Notes under the pieces: model-generated
Seen by the model: only the letters and a program-made list of their open reading frames with translations
Database searches by the model: none
Told to the model about the DNA's origin: nothing
Program-made: the position numbers and the translations under genes
Shown: positions 9,841-17,979 of the stretch, piece by piece
Position numbering within the stretch: position 1 is the stretch's first letter
How the letters are laid out: the number at the start of each line of letters is the position of its first letter
Assembly (NCBI RefSeq): GCF_019457515.1
Contig: NZ_CP080421.1
Location: 3,224,001 to 3,288,000, forward strand
Reading direction: 5' to 3'
DNA: 64,000 nucleotides
DNA from: Shewanella mesophila
GTDB taxonomy: Bacteria; Pseudomonadota; Gammaproteobacteria; Enterobacterales; Shewanellaceae

Positions 9841-11331
9841 ATGCAACAGATAAACCACTACATCAATGGCCAACATTCAGGTAATAGCGAGCGCAGCAGC
9901 GCAGTATTTGAGCCCGCGACAGGCGAACAGAAAGCAAGTGTATCCTTAGCGAGTGCGGCAGAGGTCGCCGGAGCGATAGAGTTAGCGAAAAAAGCACACG
10001 GGACCTGGTCTCAAATGACCCCACTAAACCGCTCACGCATTCTATTTAAATTTAAGGCCTTGGTTGAGGCCAACATGGATGAACTTGCGGCCATGATCAC
10101 CCGTGAACACGGTAAGGTCCTTGATGACGCCAAAGGTGAGATCATCCGCGGCCTAGAAGTCGTCGAGTTTGCTTGTGGCATTCCACACTTACTAAAAGGT
10201 GAGCACACAGAGCAGGTGGGCGGCGGCGTCGATGCATGGACGCTCAATCAATCTCTGGGAGTCGTTGCCGGTATTGCACCATTTAACTTCCCAGTCATGG
10301 TGCCCATGTGGATGTTCCCCATTGCCATTGCAGCGGGTAACACTTTTATCATGAAGCCATCAGAAAAAGACCCTAGCTCAGTCATGCGCATGGCTGAACT
10401 GCTGACCGAAGCGGGATTACCCGATGGTGTATTTAATGTCATCAATGGTGACAAAGAAGCCGTCGATACACTACTGAGCCATAACGATGTGCAAGCTGTT
10501 AGCTTCGTTGGCTCCACACCTATCGCCCAATATATCTATGAAACCGCCTCTAAGCATGGGAAACGTGTTCAAGCATTAGGCGGAGCAAAGAACCATATGC
10601 TGCTAATGCCAGACGCCGATCTTGATCAGGCTGTTAGTGCACTTATGGGTGCCGCATACGGCAGTGCTGGTGAACGCTGCATGGCTATATCAGTCGTGTT
10701 AGCCGTCGGTGATGCTGGCGATGCGTTAGTCGAGAAGCTGCTACCACAAATTGAAGCGCTTCGTGTCGGTAACGGCCTTGAAGCCGATATGGATATGGGG
10801 CCACTCATTTCAGCTCAACACTTGGCGAAAGTGCGCAGTTATGTCGACCAAGGTGTTGCCGAAGGCGCTACGCTATTGGCCGATGGACGCCAACTCAGCG
10901 TAACAGACCATGAGCAAGGGTATTTCTTAGGTGGCAGCTTGTTTGATCACGTTACACCTGAAATGACGATTTACAAAGAGGAGATCTTTGGCCCGGTCCT
11001 GGCAATTGTTCGTGTTAAAAACTACAGCGAAGCCCTGCAGCTGATCAATGATCACGAGTTTGGCAACGGTACCGCCATTTTCACCCAAAGTGGTGAAGCC
11101 GCTCGTCATTTCTGCCACCACGTACAGGTGGGTATGGTTGGAGTGAATGTACCTATCCCAGTACCAATGGCATTCCATAGTTTTGGTGGCTGGAAGCGAT
11201 CCTTGTTCGGTCCCCTGCATATGCATGGTCCCGATGGCGTGCGTTTTTACACCAAGCGCAAAGCGATCACAGCACGCTGGCCAAAGTCGAACCACGTTCA
11301 GGCAGAATTTGTTATGCCAACAATGAAATAA
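9841..11331 (+). CDS. mmsA: CoA-acylating (methyl)malonate-semialdehyde dehydrogenase, MmsA/BauC-like
   Basis: 496-aa CoA-dependent aldehyde dehydrogenase that turns malonate semialdehyde into acetyl-CoA and CO2 (or methylmalonate semialdehyde into propionyl-CoA). Typical MmsA features are GIAPFNFPVMVPMWMFPIAI, KPSEKDPS, the catalytic Cys in GSAGERCMAISV, and the C-terminal FGGWKRSLFGPLHMHGPDGV and FYTKRKAITARW. It starts 58 bp after the aminotransferase, so the two probably form an operon like bauA-bauC. The ATG at 9841 fits the family's usual length; an upstream in-frame TTG (9820) would add seven residues. Confidence 0.9.
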   Translation: MQQINHYINGQHSGNSERSSAVFEPATGEQKASVSLASAAEVAGAIELAKKAHGTWSQMTPLNRSRILFKFKALVEANMDELAAMITREHGKVLDDAKGEIIRGLEVVEFACGIPHLLKGEHTEQVGGGVDAWTLNQSLGVVAGIAPFNFPVMVPMWMFPIAIAAGNTFIMKPSEKDPSSVMRMAELLTEAGLPDGVFNVINGDKEAVDTLLSHNDVQAVSFVGSTPIAQYIYETASKHGKRVQALGGAKNHMLLMPDADLDQAVSALMGAAYGSAGERCMAISVVLAVGDAGDALVEKLLPQIEALRVGNGLEADMDMGPLISAQHLAKVRSYVDQGVAEGATLLADGRQLSVTDHEQGYFLGGSLFDHVTPEMTIYKEEIFGPVLAIVRVKNYSEALQLINDHEFGNGTAIFTQSGEAARHFCHHVQVGMVGVNVPIPVPMAFHSFGGWKRSLFGPLHMHGPDGVRFYTKRKAITARWPKSNHVQAEFVMPTMK

Positions 11332-11355
11332 ACTTATAAAAAATATATAAAAAAT

Positions 11356-11375
11356 GGTGCGGACTCTTCCGCACC
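11356..11375. terminator. Hairpin between mmsA and the cupin gene
   Basis: Stem GGTGCGGA / TCCGCACC with a 4-nt loop. There is no U-run on the + side, whereas the minus-strand side reads into ATTTTTT. It may be a weak terminator or an attenuating hairpin within the operon. Confidence 0.45.
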
Positions 11376-11408
11376 TGTATATGTTAAAACAATAATGTTG
11401 GAGCAATG

Positions 11409-11774
11409 ATGAGTTTAAATATCGATGCGATTATCAATTTTGGCCAACACCAAGTTGCGACTGAATATTACGATGTCGCTAAAGAGAAAGTGATCTCAGG
11501 TGACCCGAAACAACAGCTCGAAAATCACTATTCTAGCCCTTGTGATCAATTCCATGCCGGAGTCTGGCAAGGGGAAAAAGGCAGCTGGAAAATTAACTAT
11601 ACCGAACATGAGTATTGCGAAATCTTAGCAGGTAGCAGTGAAATAACCGATAGTTCAGGAAACAGCATTACTGTGAGTAAGGGTGACCGATTTGTCATTC
11701 CAGCTGGATTTTCAGGTGTTTGGAAAGTGATCCAACAGTGTAGAAAAATTTACGTCATTTTTGAACAGAAGTAA
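11409..11774 (+). CDS. Small cupin-domain protein (cupin_3 / DUF861-like)
   Basis: 121-aa single-domain protein with the cupin_3 pattern: VWQGEKGSWKINYTEHEYCEILAG...ITVSKGDRFVIPAGFSGVW. Such proteins (EutQ-like / ureidoglycolate-lyase-like folds) often accompany amino-acid and amine catabolic genes, but their roles are mostly unknown. Two ATGs are adjacent; the second (11409) has GGAG 5 nt upstream and is preferred over 11406. It lies 77 bp after mmsA, separated by a hairpin, and is probably co-expressed with the catabolic genes. The fold is fairly certain; the function is unknown. Confidence 0.75.
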   Translation: MSLNIDAIINFGQHQVATEYYDVAKEKVISGDPKQQLENHYSSPCDQFHAGVWQGEKGSWKINYTEHEYCEILAGSSEITDSSGNSITVSKGDRFVIPAGFSGVWKVIQQCRKIYVIFEQK

Positions 11775-11837
11775 CCGAGTTCGATTTTGAGTAATCGCCA
11801 TGTAGTCTCAGCAAAGTCAGCTGTTGTTTGGCTAAGT

Positions 11838-11868
11838 TCAGTATTTTTAAATGTCTTAAAAATACTGA
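11838..11868. promoter_or_regulatory. 13-bp AT-rich inverted repeat upstream of the porin-like gene
   Basis: TCAGTATTTTTAA / TTAAAAATACTGA, perfect 13-bp arms with a 5-nt loop (atgtc), ending 30 bp before the GTG start of the next gene. It may be an operator or a 5'-UTR hairpin. There is no GC-rich stem or trailing U-run to make it a standard terminator. Confidence 0.5.
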
Positions 11869-11897
11869 TGTCAACAAAGTGAAATGGAGAAACCACC

Positions 11898-12617
11898 GTG
11901 TATAAAAAATTTAATAAAAAACGGATTGCCCAAGTTACTGGCTTAACCTTAGCCGCAGCGCTAATGGCACCTATCGCTCAAGCAGAAGTTTCTGGCGAAA
12001 TAGGTGTAACTAACGACTACCGCTTCCGCGGTATCTCACAAACGGCAGGTGATTTTGCCGTACAAGCTGGTATCGATTACAGCATGGAAAGTGGCTTCTT
12101 TGTTGGAGCTTGGGCGAGTAATGTCGACGATGAAAGCTATGATGCTGACATCGAAGTCGATATCTATGCTGGCTACGCAGGCGCTTTTGGTGAAGATGAC
12201 GCCGTTGAATATGACGTCACTCTAACCTACTACACCTACCCCGGCCAAGATGAAAGCTCTCGCTACCTTGAAGCGACGGTTGGATTCTACTTTGAAGATT
12301 TTCATTTTGCACAGTGGTATACCAACGATTACGCCAATGCCGATGTTTCACTGCACTACAGTGAGCTAAATTACTCCTATGAAATCGCCGAAAACTGGAG
12401 CATCGATGCCCATGTCGGTTACAGCTATGGAGATGGTGCAGATCTAGATTGGGGTGAAAACTACCTAGACTACTCTATCGGCGTATCGACCGAAGTGAGT
12501 GGCGTTGGTCTATCTCTCGCTTGGTTAGATACCAACCTGAGCAGCGATAACGATATCAGCTCTGGCGCGTGGAAAAACAGCGGTACGGTATTAGCGACGG
12601 CAAGTTACGCCTTCTAA
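11898..12617 (+). CDS. TorF-family putative outer-membrane porin
   Basis: 239-aa outer-membrane beta-barrel protein. Its signal peptide ends at AQA-EVSGE, and the first strand carries the hallmark GEIGVTNDYRFRGISQT of the TIGR02001/TorF family. The remainder alternates aromatic and polar residues and ends in Phe (ASYAF), as expected for Bam-recognised barrels. The start codon is GTG (11898) with GGAG 8 nt upstream. A strong hairpin lies just upstream and a terminator directly downstream, so it is monocistronic. Family members have been linked to small-solute uptake, but the substrate here is unknown. Confidence 0.85.
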   Translation: MYKKFNKKRIAQVTGLTLAAALMAPIAQAEVSGEIGVTNDYRFRGISQTAGDFAVQAGIDYSMESGFFVGAWASNVDDESYDADIEVDIYAGYAGAFGEDDAVEYDVTLTYYTYPGQDESSRYLEATVGFYFEDFHFAQWYTNDYANADVSLHYSELNYSYEIAENWSIDAHVGYSYGDGADLDWGENYLDYSIGVSTEVSGVGLSLAWLDTNLSSDNDISSGAWKNSGTVLATASYAF

Positions 12618-12654
12618 TACAAATACTCCTCCCCCCAGTTCCCTAGTTATTATC

Positions 12655-12680
12655 AGAAAACCGCCTTATGGCGGTTTTCT
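12655..12680 (+). terminator. Terminator of the porin-like gene
   Basis: AGAAAACCGCC / GGCGGTTTTCT, 11-bp stem with a 4-nt loop, 38 bp after the stop; it is symmetric and can also serve the leftward small gene. Confidence 0.85.
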
Positions 12681-12689
12681 ATTGTCTGC

Positions 12690-12866
12690 TTACGACACAA
12701 TTTTAGGGTTCTGACCATTACGCACTTTCTGCGCTAACTCTCGCCAATCATGACTTAATCGTCGATGTTGATTTTGCCGTTCTGGAAATGAATGAGACAA
12801 GTCTTCAATAATCTTAGCTTGTTGCTCACAAAGCTTGACCCAGTTCTGAGCATTTGAAAGATACAT
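12690..12866 (-). CDS. Small uncharacterised protein, 58 aa
   Basis: A short leftward frame starting MYLSNAQNWVKLCEQQAK and ending NGQNPKIVS. The support is a good ribosome-binding site (AGGA 7 nt before the ATG), a regular hydrophilic and apparently helical composition, and position: it lies between two other genes and ends 10 bp from a symmetric terminator. No family is recognised and no membrane segment or signal is seen. It could be a small DNA-binding or partner protein, but nothing shows this. It is too short to be sure without conservation data. Confidence 0.55.
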   Translation of the reverse strand: MYLSNAQNWVKLCEQQAKIIEDLSHSFPERQNQHRRLSHDWRELAQKVRNGQNPKIVS

Positions 12867-13033
12867 AATATCATCCTTAATTTTTTTAATACCAATTAGT
12901 ATATGGGAGTGATCGGTATAACATTCCTTTGGAGCTTTAAAGTATAATCATAGTTAAAAAGTTTGATCTAGCCCGCTAGGAAAATCGGTAAACCGAGAGT
13001 ATCTTCAATATTAAAGAACAATAAGGAGCTTCC

Positions 13034-13378
13034 ATGACTGCCACTATATTCAAAGTCGTATTTATCCTTATAGGCCTAGCGCTTATATACAAACTGATCT
13101 TTAGCGGTAAAAAGGGATTAACACTATTTGAGATGCATTTTAAAGAGGGACGATTAATCAGCCATAAAGGCAAAATCCCAGACAAATTCCAGCGTGAATG
13201 TAAGGGTATCGCTAAATCAGAAAAGCTGACCTGTGTGGTGAGGGCAGAAAAATCAGGCGATGTTCGCTTACATGTCTCTGCGAATGTGAGTGATGCTATT
13301 ACCCAGCGTATCCGAAATCAATTTCCGTTTGAATACTACGATAAGAAACAGGTAGATAACTCTAAACAAACGGGCTAA
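13034..13378 (+). CDS. DUF3634-family small membrane protein
   Basis: 114-aa protein with one N-terminal membrane helix (about residues 5-24, IFKVVFILIGLALIYKLIF) and a cytoplasmic or periplasmic basic domain containing MHFKEGRLISHKGKIPDKF and VSANVSDAITQRIRNQFPFEY. This matches the DUF3634 family found in Shewanella and Vibrio, whose function is unknown. It converges with a small lipoprotein gene. A TATAAT at 12943-12948 upstream could be its -10, but no good -35 was found. Confidence 0.75.
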   Translation: MTATIFKVVFILIGLALIYKLIFSGKKGLTLFEMHFKEGRLISHKGKIPDKFQRECKGIAKSEKLTCVVRAEKSGDVRLHVSANVSDAITQRIRNQFPFEYYDKKQVDNSKQTG

Positions 13379-13404
13379 AAAAACAGGCGGCTCACTGGCC
13401 GCCT
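13374..13404 (-). terminator. Terminator of the lipoprotein / DUF368 operon
   Basis: Stem AGGCGGC / GCCGCCT with a U-run (GTTTTTTT) only on the minus-strand side, so it mainly ends the leftward transcript. Confidence 0.75.
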
Positions 13405-13427
13405 ATATTCAAGTTAAACAGCAAACC

Positions 13428-13610
13428 TTACAGCTTACTCAGTTTACCCTCACGGCGAGCATCATCAATAATACGTTGATTATCGGTAGCCATAGGGTCT
13501 TTGACTTCCAGCGGATCAGTTTGAGGCTCCTCTTCTAAACTAACGTCAATTAGATTGATATTAGCGCAAGCACTCAGGCCTAATAGCCCTAGAAGCAATA
13601 GTTTTTTCAT
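13428..13610 (-). CDS. Small lipoprotein, 60 aa
   Basis: The start MKKLLLLGLLGLSAC carries a classic lipobox (LSA-C, Cys15), so it should be lipidated and anchored in the envelope. The mature part is only about 45 residues, acidic and probably disordered (SLEEEPQTDPLEVKDP), ending in a short basic segment. Its ATG overlaps the TAA of the DUF368 gene by one base (TAATG), which implies translational coupling. A longer in-frame start (13646) would lie inside the upstream gene and spoil the signal peptide. It resembles short lipoproteins of the LptM/YifL type in form only; no family is claimed. Confidence 0.75.
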   Translation of the reverse strand: MKKLLLLGLLGLSACANINLIDVSLEEEPQTDPLEVKDPMATDNQRIIDDARREGKLSKL

Positions 13611-14527
13611 TAACTTTTTCTCCCTGCAAAGTGCTCTACCCCCCACACCAATCCAATCCCTGCCACCATAGCTGCAATGGCCCAGACAAGATGCGCAGGC
13701 TGACCAGTAAACTGTTCAAACTGCATTGGCGACAAGTTTTGCTCCAGCAATGGCACTAAGTTGCCAGCCGAGTTTTCTCTCCAAGTGAGGACCTGCTTCC
13801 ACGGCCAGATCTTGCCCAAAGTTCCCAACATGAGTCCAGTGAGGAAGATAAGCGTGGCATCATGATAGCGGCGTAGCAGCGCCGATAACAGGTGACTAAA
13901 GGTCAATAAGCCAAATACGCAGCCCGAGGCAAAAACCGCTAAAATGAGAATATCAAAGCTTTTTGCTGCACTCAGTACTGAGGTATATAGGCCAAGCAAC
14001 AGCAAGATAAAACTGCCAGAGATACCAGGCAGTAACATGGCGCAGATGGCAATACTGCCGCCGATAAATACATTGAAATAGGTCATTTCAAGGGCGATGG
14101 GATTGAGTACCGTTATCCCCCATGCAAATGCGACACCCGCGATAAATAACCCTAATCTCAAGACAGAAAAGCCTTGCACCTGCTTCAACATATGAATAAC
14201 AGAGATGATAATCAGCCCAAAAAAGAACGACCAAACGGGAATAGGATGATTAACCAAAAGGTAGGTGATCAACTTAGCTAAGGTAAAAATGCTGGTTAAT
14301 ATTCCCCCAAAAACCGCCAATAAGAAAGGACCATTAATATACTCAAAAGCCGCTTTAACGCCTTGAGTACGAATAACCTTAATTAAACTTGGGGTAATTC
14401 GACGAATACTCTCTAGGAGTGTATCTAAAATCCCTGTAATAAACGCAATTGTGCCACCCGATACACCAGGAACCACGTCTGCGGCCCCCATTGCCATGCC
14501 TTTCAAATATGTCAGCAGGTATTTCAC
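13610..14527 (-). CDS. DUF368 membrane protein, likely undecaprenyl-phosphate translocase (PopT-like)
   Basis: 305-aa polytopic protein with about eight hydrophobic segments and the DUF368 signature GAADVVPGVSGGTIAFITGI near the N-terminus, plus a second copy-like motif LLPGISGSFILLLLGLY. DUF368 proteins have been reported as undecaprenyl-phosphate recycling translocases. The start is GTG (14527) with AAGGA 6 nt upstream. It is translationally coupled to the downstream lipoprotein gene. The family is clear; the function is carried over from published members. Confidence 0.85.
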   Translation of the reverse strand: MKYLLTYLKGMAMGAADVVPGVSGGTIAFITGILDTLLESIRRITPSLIKVIRTQGVKAAFEYINGPFLLAVFGGILTSIFTLAKLITYLLVNHPIPVWSFFFGLIIISVIHMLKQVQGFSVLRLGLFIAGVAFAWGITVLNPIALEMTYFNVFIGGSIAICAMLLPGISGSFILLLLGLYTSVLSAAKSFDILILAVFASGCVFGLLTFSHLLSALLRRYHDATLIFLTGLMLGTLGKIWPWKQVLTWRENSAGNLVPLLEQNLSPMQFEQFTGQPAHLVWAIAAMVAGIGLVWGVEHFAGRKS

Positions 14528-14745
14528 GCAAAATCCTTATTAAATTAATCACGCACCGCTCTCACGGTTTCGATAGCTGTCGATTATACCCATGCTCAGG
14601 ATACAAGTGGAAATGAACTTTGCTTCATTTCCACTTATTACAGCCGCTCAACAAGTTCGATCCATAAGACACGGACTATTGTTAACTCCTTGTTATTACG
14701 CTAACCTGAAAACTCATCCGACCAGAATGAGGGAGCAGAGAGTCT

Positions 14746-15222
14746 ATGCCACAAAAACCAACCAAGGTGATGGCGTTATACAACAAGGTCACTCGATTGC
14801 CATTTGGGCAGAAGATTTTCTCCATCATAGTGTCACGTATGGCCCCCTATTTCGGCACCATACGGCCATTGATCACCGAGCTTCGTCCCAACTACTGCCA
14901 ATGCCTGATAAAAAAGCGTAAAGCGGTGCACAACCATATTCAGACCGTACATGTTATTGCTATCTGCAATGGTTTAGAGATGGCCATGGGTGTGATGGCT
15001 GAAGCATCGATTCCACACCATCTGCGCTGGATCCCAAAAGGGATGAGCGTCGATTACACAGCCAAGGCGGGTAGCGATATTCGCTGTGTTGCCGAAGTGA
15101 CACCAGAGCAGTGGGTTGAAGGCGATATGCTCGTTCCGGTCACTGCCTATGATAATAATGATGTTGTAGTCGTAAAAGGCCATATCAAACTATGGATCTC
15201 GGCTAAACCCGCCAAACACTAA
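14746..15222 (+). CDS. DUF4442 hotdog-fold protein (thioesterase-like)
   Basis: 158-aa protein with the hotdog-fold DUF4442 pattern: an N-terminal basic helix, MAPYFGTIRPLITELRPNYCQ, the core HVIAICNGLEMAMGVMAEASIP, and a C-terminal beta region ending VVVVKGHIKLWIS. Members are related to acyl-CoA thioesterases, and the substrate is unknown. The start at 14746 follows a purine-rich stretch (GAGGGAGCAGAGAG). It is followed by the cold-shock/DUF1294 gene after 63 bp. Confidence 0.8.
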   Translation: MPQKPTKVMALYNKVTRLPFGQKIFSIIVSRMAPYFGTIRPLITELRPNYCQCLIKKRKAVHNHIQTVHVIAICNGLEMAMGVMAEASIPHHLRWIPKGMSVDYTAKAGSDIRCVAEVTPEQWVEGDMLVPVTAYDNNDVVVVKGHIKLWISAKPAKH

Positions 15223-15285
15223 CATCAAAGTTAAAAATGCCTTAGGATAGCTTGCCTCAGTGCTGTATGGATAAATAGACCCTAA

Positions 15286-15924
15286 ATGAAGGAAAAACCA
15301 TCCACGGGTACCTTAGCATCATGGCATAAGGATAAGGGCTTTGGCTTTATTCAGCCCCATGATGAAAAGGCGCCTATATTTGTTCACATCAGTAGTTTTG
15401 GCTCAAAGATGGGCTCACCAAGCGTGGGGCAAGTCGTCTATTTTACGCCCAATAAAGATGCAAGGGGCCGACACTGCGCCATCATTGTCGATAATTATGG
15501 GACACCGCTAGCAAGACAACAACGCCAATTTGTCAGCTCTAAAGTGAAGCAAAAGCTAAACTTAACCCTAGTATCAGGGCTATTTATTACGTTAACTGGG
15601 GCCTACCTGACACAGCAGATCCCCATCGATCCCCTGCTCTACTATGTCGCCTTAAGTCTGATAACTTTTATCATGTTTGCTATCGATAAACGCGCCGCTC
15701 GCTTGCAACACAGACGCATCAGCGAACGTAGCTTACAGCTAGCGTCCTTGTTGGGCGGCTGGCCTGGTGCTCTAATCGCCAAACAAACCCTAAGGCATAA
15801 ATCCCAGAAAGTGAGTTTTCGCTTAGGTTTATCGCTGGTTATCGTGTTAAACAGCGCAATATTGATATGGCTTACTTATCAAGGCTATCTCAGTAGTTTT
15901 AGCCTGATAGATTGGGTATCATGA
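15286..15924 (+). CDS. Cold-shock domain fused to DUF1294 membrane domain
   Basis: 212 aa. Residues about 5-65 form a cold-shock domain with RNP motifs KGFGFIQP and IFVHIS. Residues about 90-205 contain hydrophobic segments and the DUF1294 motif FAIDKRAA...RISERSLQLASLLGGWPGALIAKQTLRHKSQK. The fusion is common in gammaproteobacteria and tethers a nucleic-acid-binding domain to the inner membrane. The biological role is not established. Confidence 0.88.
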   Translation: MKEKPSTGTLASWHKDKGFGFIQPHDEKAPIFVHISSFGSKMGSPSVGQVVYFTPNKDARGRHCAIIVDNYGTPLARQQRQFVSSKVKQKLNLTLVSGLFITLTGAYLTQQIPIDPLLYYVALSLITFIMFAIDKRAARLQHRRISERSLQLASLLGGWPGALIAKQTLRHKSQKVSFRLGLSLVIVLNSAILIWLTYQGYLSSFSLIDWVS

Positions 15925-15953
15925 CCCATCAATTTTAACTAAATGAATTAATT

Positions 15954-16427
15954 ATGAGAATGATATTAGCGGTCGTCGTCATTGCAGGCGTCCTGTTTTA
16001 CTTTTACACCAGCATGAATAACCAAAAAGCGGCCAAAGCAAATATCGAGATGGGTCAGCAATTTCTAGCCGATAACAAAAACAAACCTGGTGTGGTTGAA
16101 ACCTTATCGGGTCTACAATATCAAGTGTTGGCAAAGGGTAACGGCACCGAGCATCCTAAGGCAACGGATACGGTTACCGTCCATTACCATGGCACCTTAA
16201 TTGACGGCACAGTGTTTGACAGCTCTGTTGAGCGCGGTGAACCTATCGCCTTTCCCCTTAACCGTGTGATTAAAGGTTGGACCGAAGGCGTGCAGTTAAT
16301 GGTGGTGGGCGAAAAGACCCGTTTCTTTATTCCCAGCACACTTGCCTATGGCAATCGCAGCACTGGCAAGATCTCTGGCGGCTCAGTACTGATTTTTGAT
16401 GTTGAGCTGATCAGCATAGACAAGTAA
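15954..16427 (+). CDS. FKBP-type peptidyl-prolyl cis-trans isomerase, membrane-anchored
   Basis: 157 aa. An N-terminal hydrophobic helix (MRMILAVVVIAGVLFYFYTS) acts as anchor or signal. The C-terminal FKBP domain has VTVHYHGTLIDGTVFDSSVERGEPIAFPLNRVIKGWTEG split by family-typical spacing, and LAYGNRSTGKI near the end. It should catalyse prolyl isomerisation on the periplasmic side. It starts 29 bp after the CSD-DUF1294 gene and ends at a strong terminator, so the two are probably co-transcribed. Confidence 0.9.
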   Translation: MRMILAVVVIAGVLFYFYTSMNNQKAAKANIEMGQQFLADNKNKPGVVETLSGLQYQVLAKGNGTEHPKATDTVTVHYHGTLIDGTVFDSSVERGEPIAFPLNRVIKGWTEGVQLMVVGEKTRFFIPSTLAYGNRSTGKISGGSVLIFDVELISIDK

Positions 16428-16440
16428 TGCCATCGCGATC

Positions 16441-16468
16441 AAAAAACGCGCCGACTGGCGCGTTTTTT
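16441..16468. terminator. Bidirectional terminator after the FKBP gene
   Basis: AAAAAACGCGCC / GGCGCGTTTTTT, perfect 12-bp arms with a 4-nt loop, between convergent genes. Confidence 0.92.
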
Positions 16469-16495
16469 GTTTAATCACTAAGGCCCACAGCCTGA

Positions 16496-17728
16496 TCACT
16501 CGTAACCAAATGGGTTATCGATTGAGTGAGCGGGCGCGGTAAACCAAACGGGGCCGTTTTCGGTCATATAGAAGTGATCTTCATGACGCACGCCAAACTC
16601 GCCTGGGACACACAACATAGGCTCATTACTAAAAGACATGCCAGGGGCCAGTGGCGTCTTATCGTTAAGCACCAAATAGGGCCATTCGTGGATATCTAAA
16701 CCAATACCATGACCTGTTCGATGAGGTAAACCCGGAACATCGTATCCAGGACCAAAGCCCGCCGCTTCCAAGACATCACGTGCCGCCCTATCGACGCTCG
16801 CACAGGTTGCTCCAATTTTTGCAGCTTCAAATGCCGCAATTTGTGCATCTTGCTCTAGTTGCCATAACTGACGTTGACGCTCGCTTGGGGTACCAAAGAC
16901 ATAAGTACGCGTAATATCTGAGTTATAACCATGCAGCTGACAGCCGGTATCGATCAGTACAGTATCATTTAGCTCTAGCGCCTTGGGCGACTTAACGCCA
17001 TGAGGGTAAGCAGTGTCTTCGCCAAATAGAACGATACAGAAATAGGATCCCGCAGGGATCCCAACAGCTTTATGGGCATCGTTGATAAAGGCTTCAACTT
17101 CACCCACAGTGATACCTTCACGCAGGATCCGCGCCGCTGCTTTATGCACCTCTAGCGTCATCTCTTTAGCGCGCTGTAGTAAGCTCAGCTCGGTAGCAGA
17201 CTTAATCATACGGCACGCAGCAGTGACACTCTTTGCGTTCACATATTCAAAGCTCGGCGCAGCTTGACGCACCCCATCAAAAATAAAGAAGGCCGCCGAT
17301 TCATCGATACCGACCTTACCACTGTCGATACCCATCTTGTTAAGCACTTGGCCAAACAAGGCGTAAGGGCTTTCATCTTCATGCCAGGTATTAACCTTAC
17401 CATCGATAACCATGAACCCTTTTAAGGTGTCCAGCTCAAATGCAGGGGCGATATACTCCACATCGCCATTGGCCGGAATAATGGCGCCCACCATACGTTC
17501 GCTAGCATACCAGCGGGTACCTGTGTAATAGTAAAGGCTAGTCCCGGCATTGACATAGATAGCTGCGAGTCCCTGTTCACGCATAAGCTGCTGCGCTTTT
17601 TCGATACGGGCAGCAAACTCATCGAGACCAATCGCCGCAACGCCTTGAGTCATATTGCTAAGCTTGGCAAGCTCTTGTGCTGGCGTTGAACCGCCAATCC
17701 CCATAGAGCCACAGCAGATCTTCGTCAT
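16496..17728 (-). CDS. M24-family metallopeptidase (Xaa-Pro dipeptidase/aminopeptidase-like)
   Basis: 410-aa pita-bread-fold peptidase. The five metal ligands fit the M24 pattern: Asp in VLIDTGCQ, Asp in YNSDITRTYVFG, His in HRTGHGIGLDIHEWP, Glu in NEPMLCVPGEFG, and Glu in VRHEDHFY. The N-terminal creatinase-like domain is present, although the first ~35 residues (containing CCGSMGIGG) are unusual. It is cytoplasmic and monocistronic by context. A role in proline-containing dipeptide turnover is inferred from family membership. Confidence 0.87.
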   Translation of the reverse strand: MTKICCGSMGIGGSTPAQELAKLSNMTQGVAAIGLDEFAARIEKAQQLMREQGLAAIYVNAGTSLYYYTGTRWYASERMVGAIIPANGDVEYIAPAFELDTLKGFMVIDGKVNTWHEDESPYALFGQVLNKMGIDSGKVGIDESAAFFIFDGVRQAAPSFEYVNAKSVTAACRMIKSATELSLLQRAKEMTLEVHKAAARILREGITVGEVEAFINDAHKAVGIPAGSYFCIVLFGEDTAYPHGVKSPKALELNDTVLIDTGCQLHGYNSDITRTYVFGTPSERQRQLWQLEQDAQIAAFEAAKIGATCASVDRAARDVLEAAGFGPGYDVPGLPHRTGHGIGLDIHEWPYLVLNDKTPLAPGMSFSNEPMLCVPGEFGVRHEDHFYMTENGPVWFTAPAHSIDNPFGYE

Positions 17729-17979
17729 AACACACCTTTATAGTTGTGCGGCAAAGCTCCCCGTTCAGGCTACTTTGCCCCAAGATAATTCAACAATCAG
17801 AGAGACTTTTTAGCATAAAGTATACAAAAAATCAGCATGAAATTAGTGGGATTTTTCAATCTGTTGTTACTACAGCAAATAAAAAAGCACAACAAAAAGG
17901 GGATTTCCCCTTAATAAAAACAAGACAATAGCTAACTAAACTAGCCATTTAGGAGAAAGGTAAATGTGACGAAAACAGG
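17729..17979. other. Intergenic region
   Basis: 251 AT-rich bp that presumably hold the promoter of the leftward M24 gene. No supportable gene, repeat or terminator was seen. Confidence 0.55.

Noticed and set aside
14592..14921. A 109-codon frame overlapping the DUF4442 gene
   Set aside because: It overlaps the start of a clear hotdog-fold gene in another frame and has no recognisable domain or ribosome-binding site.
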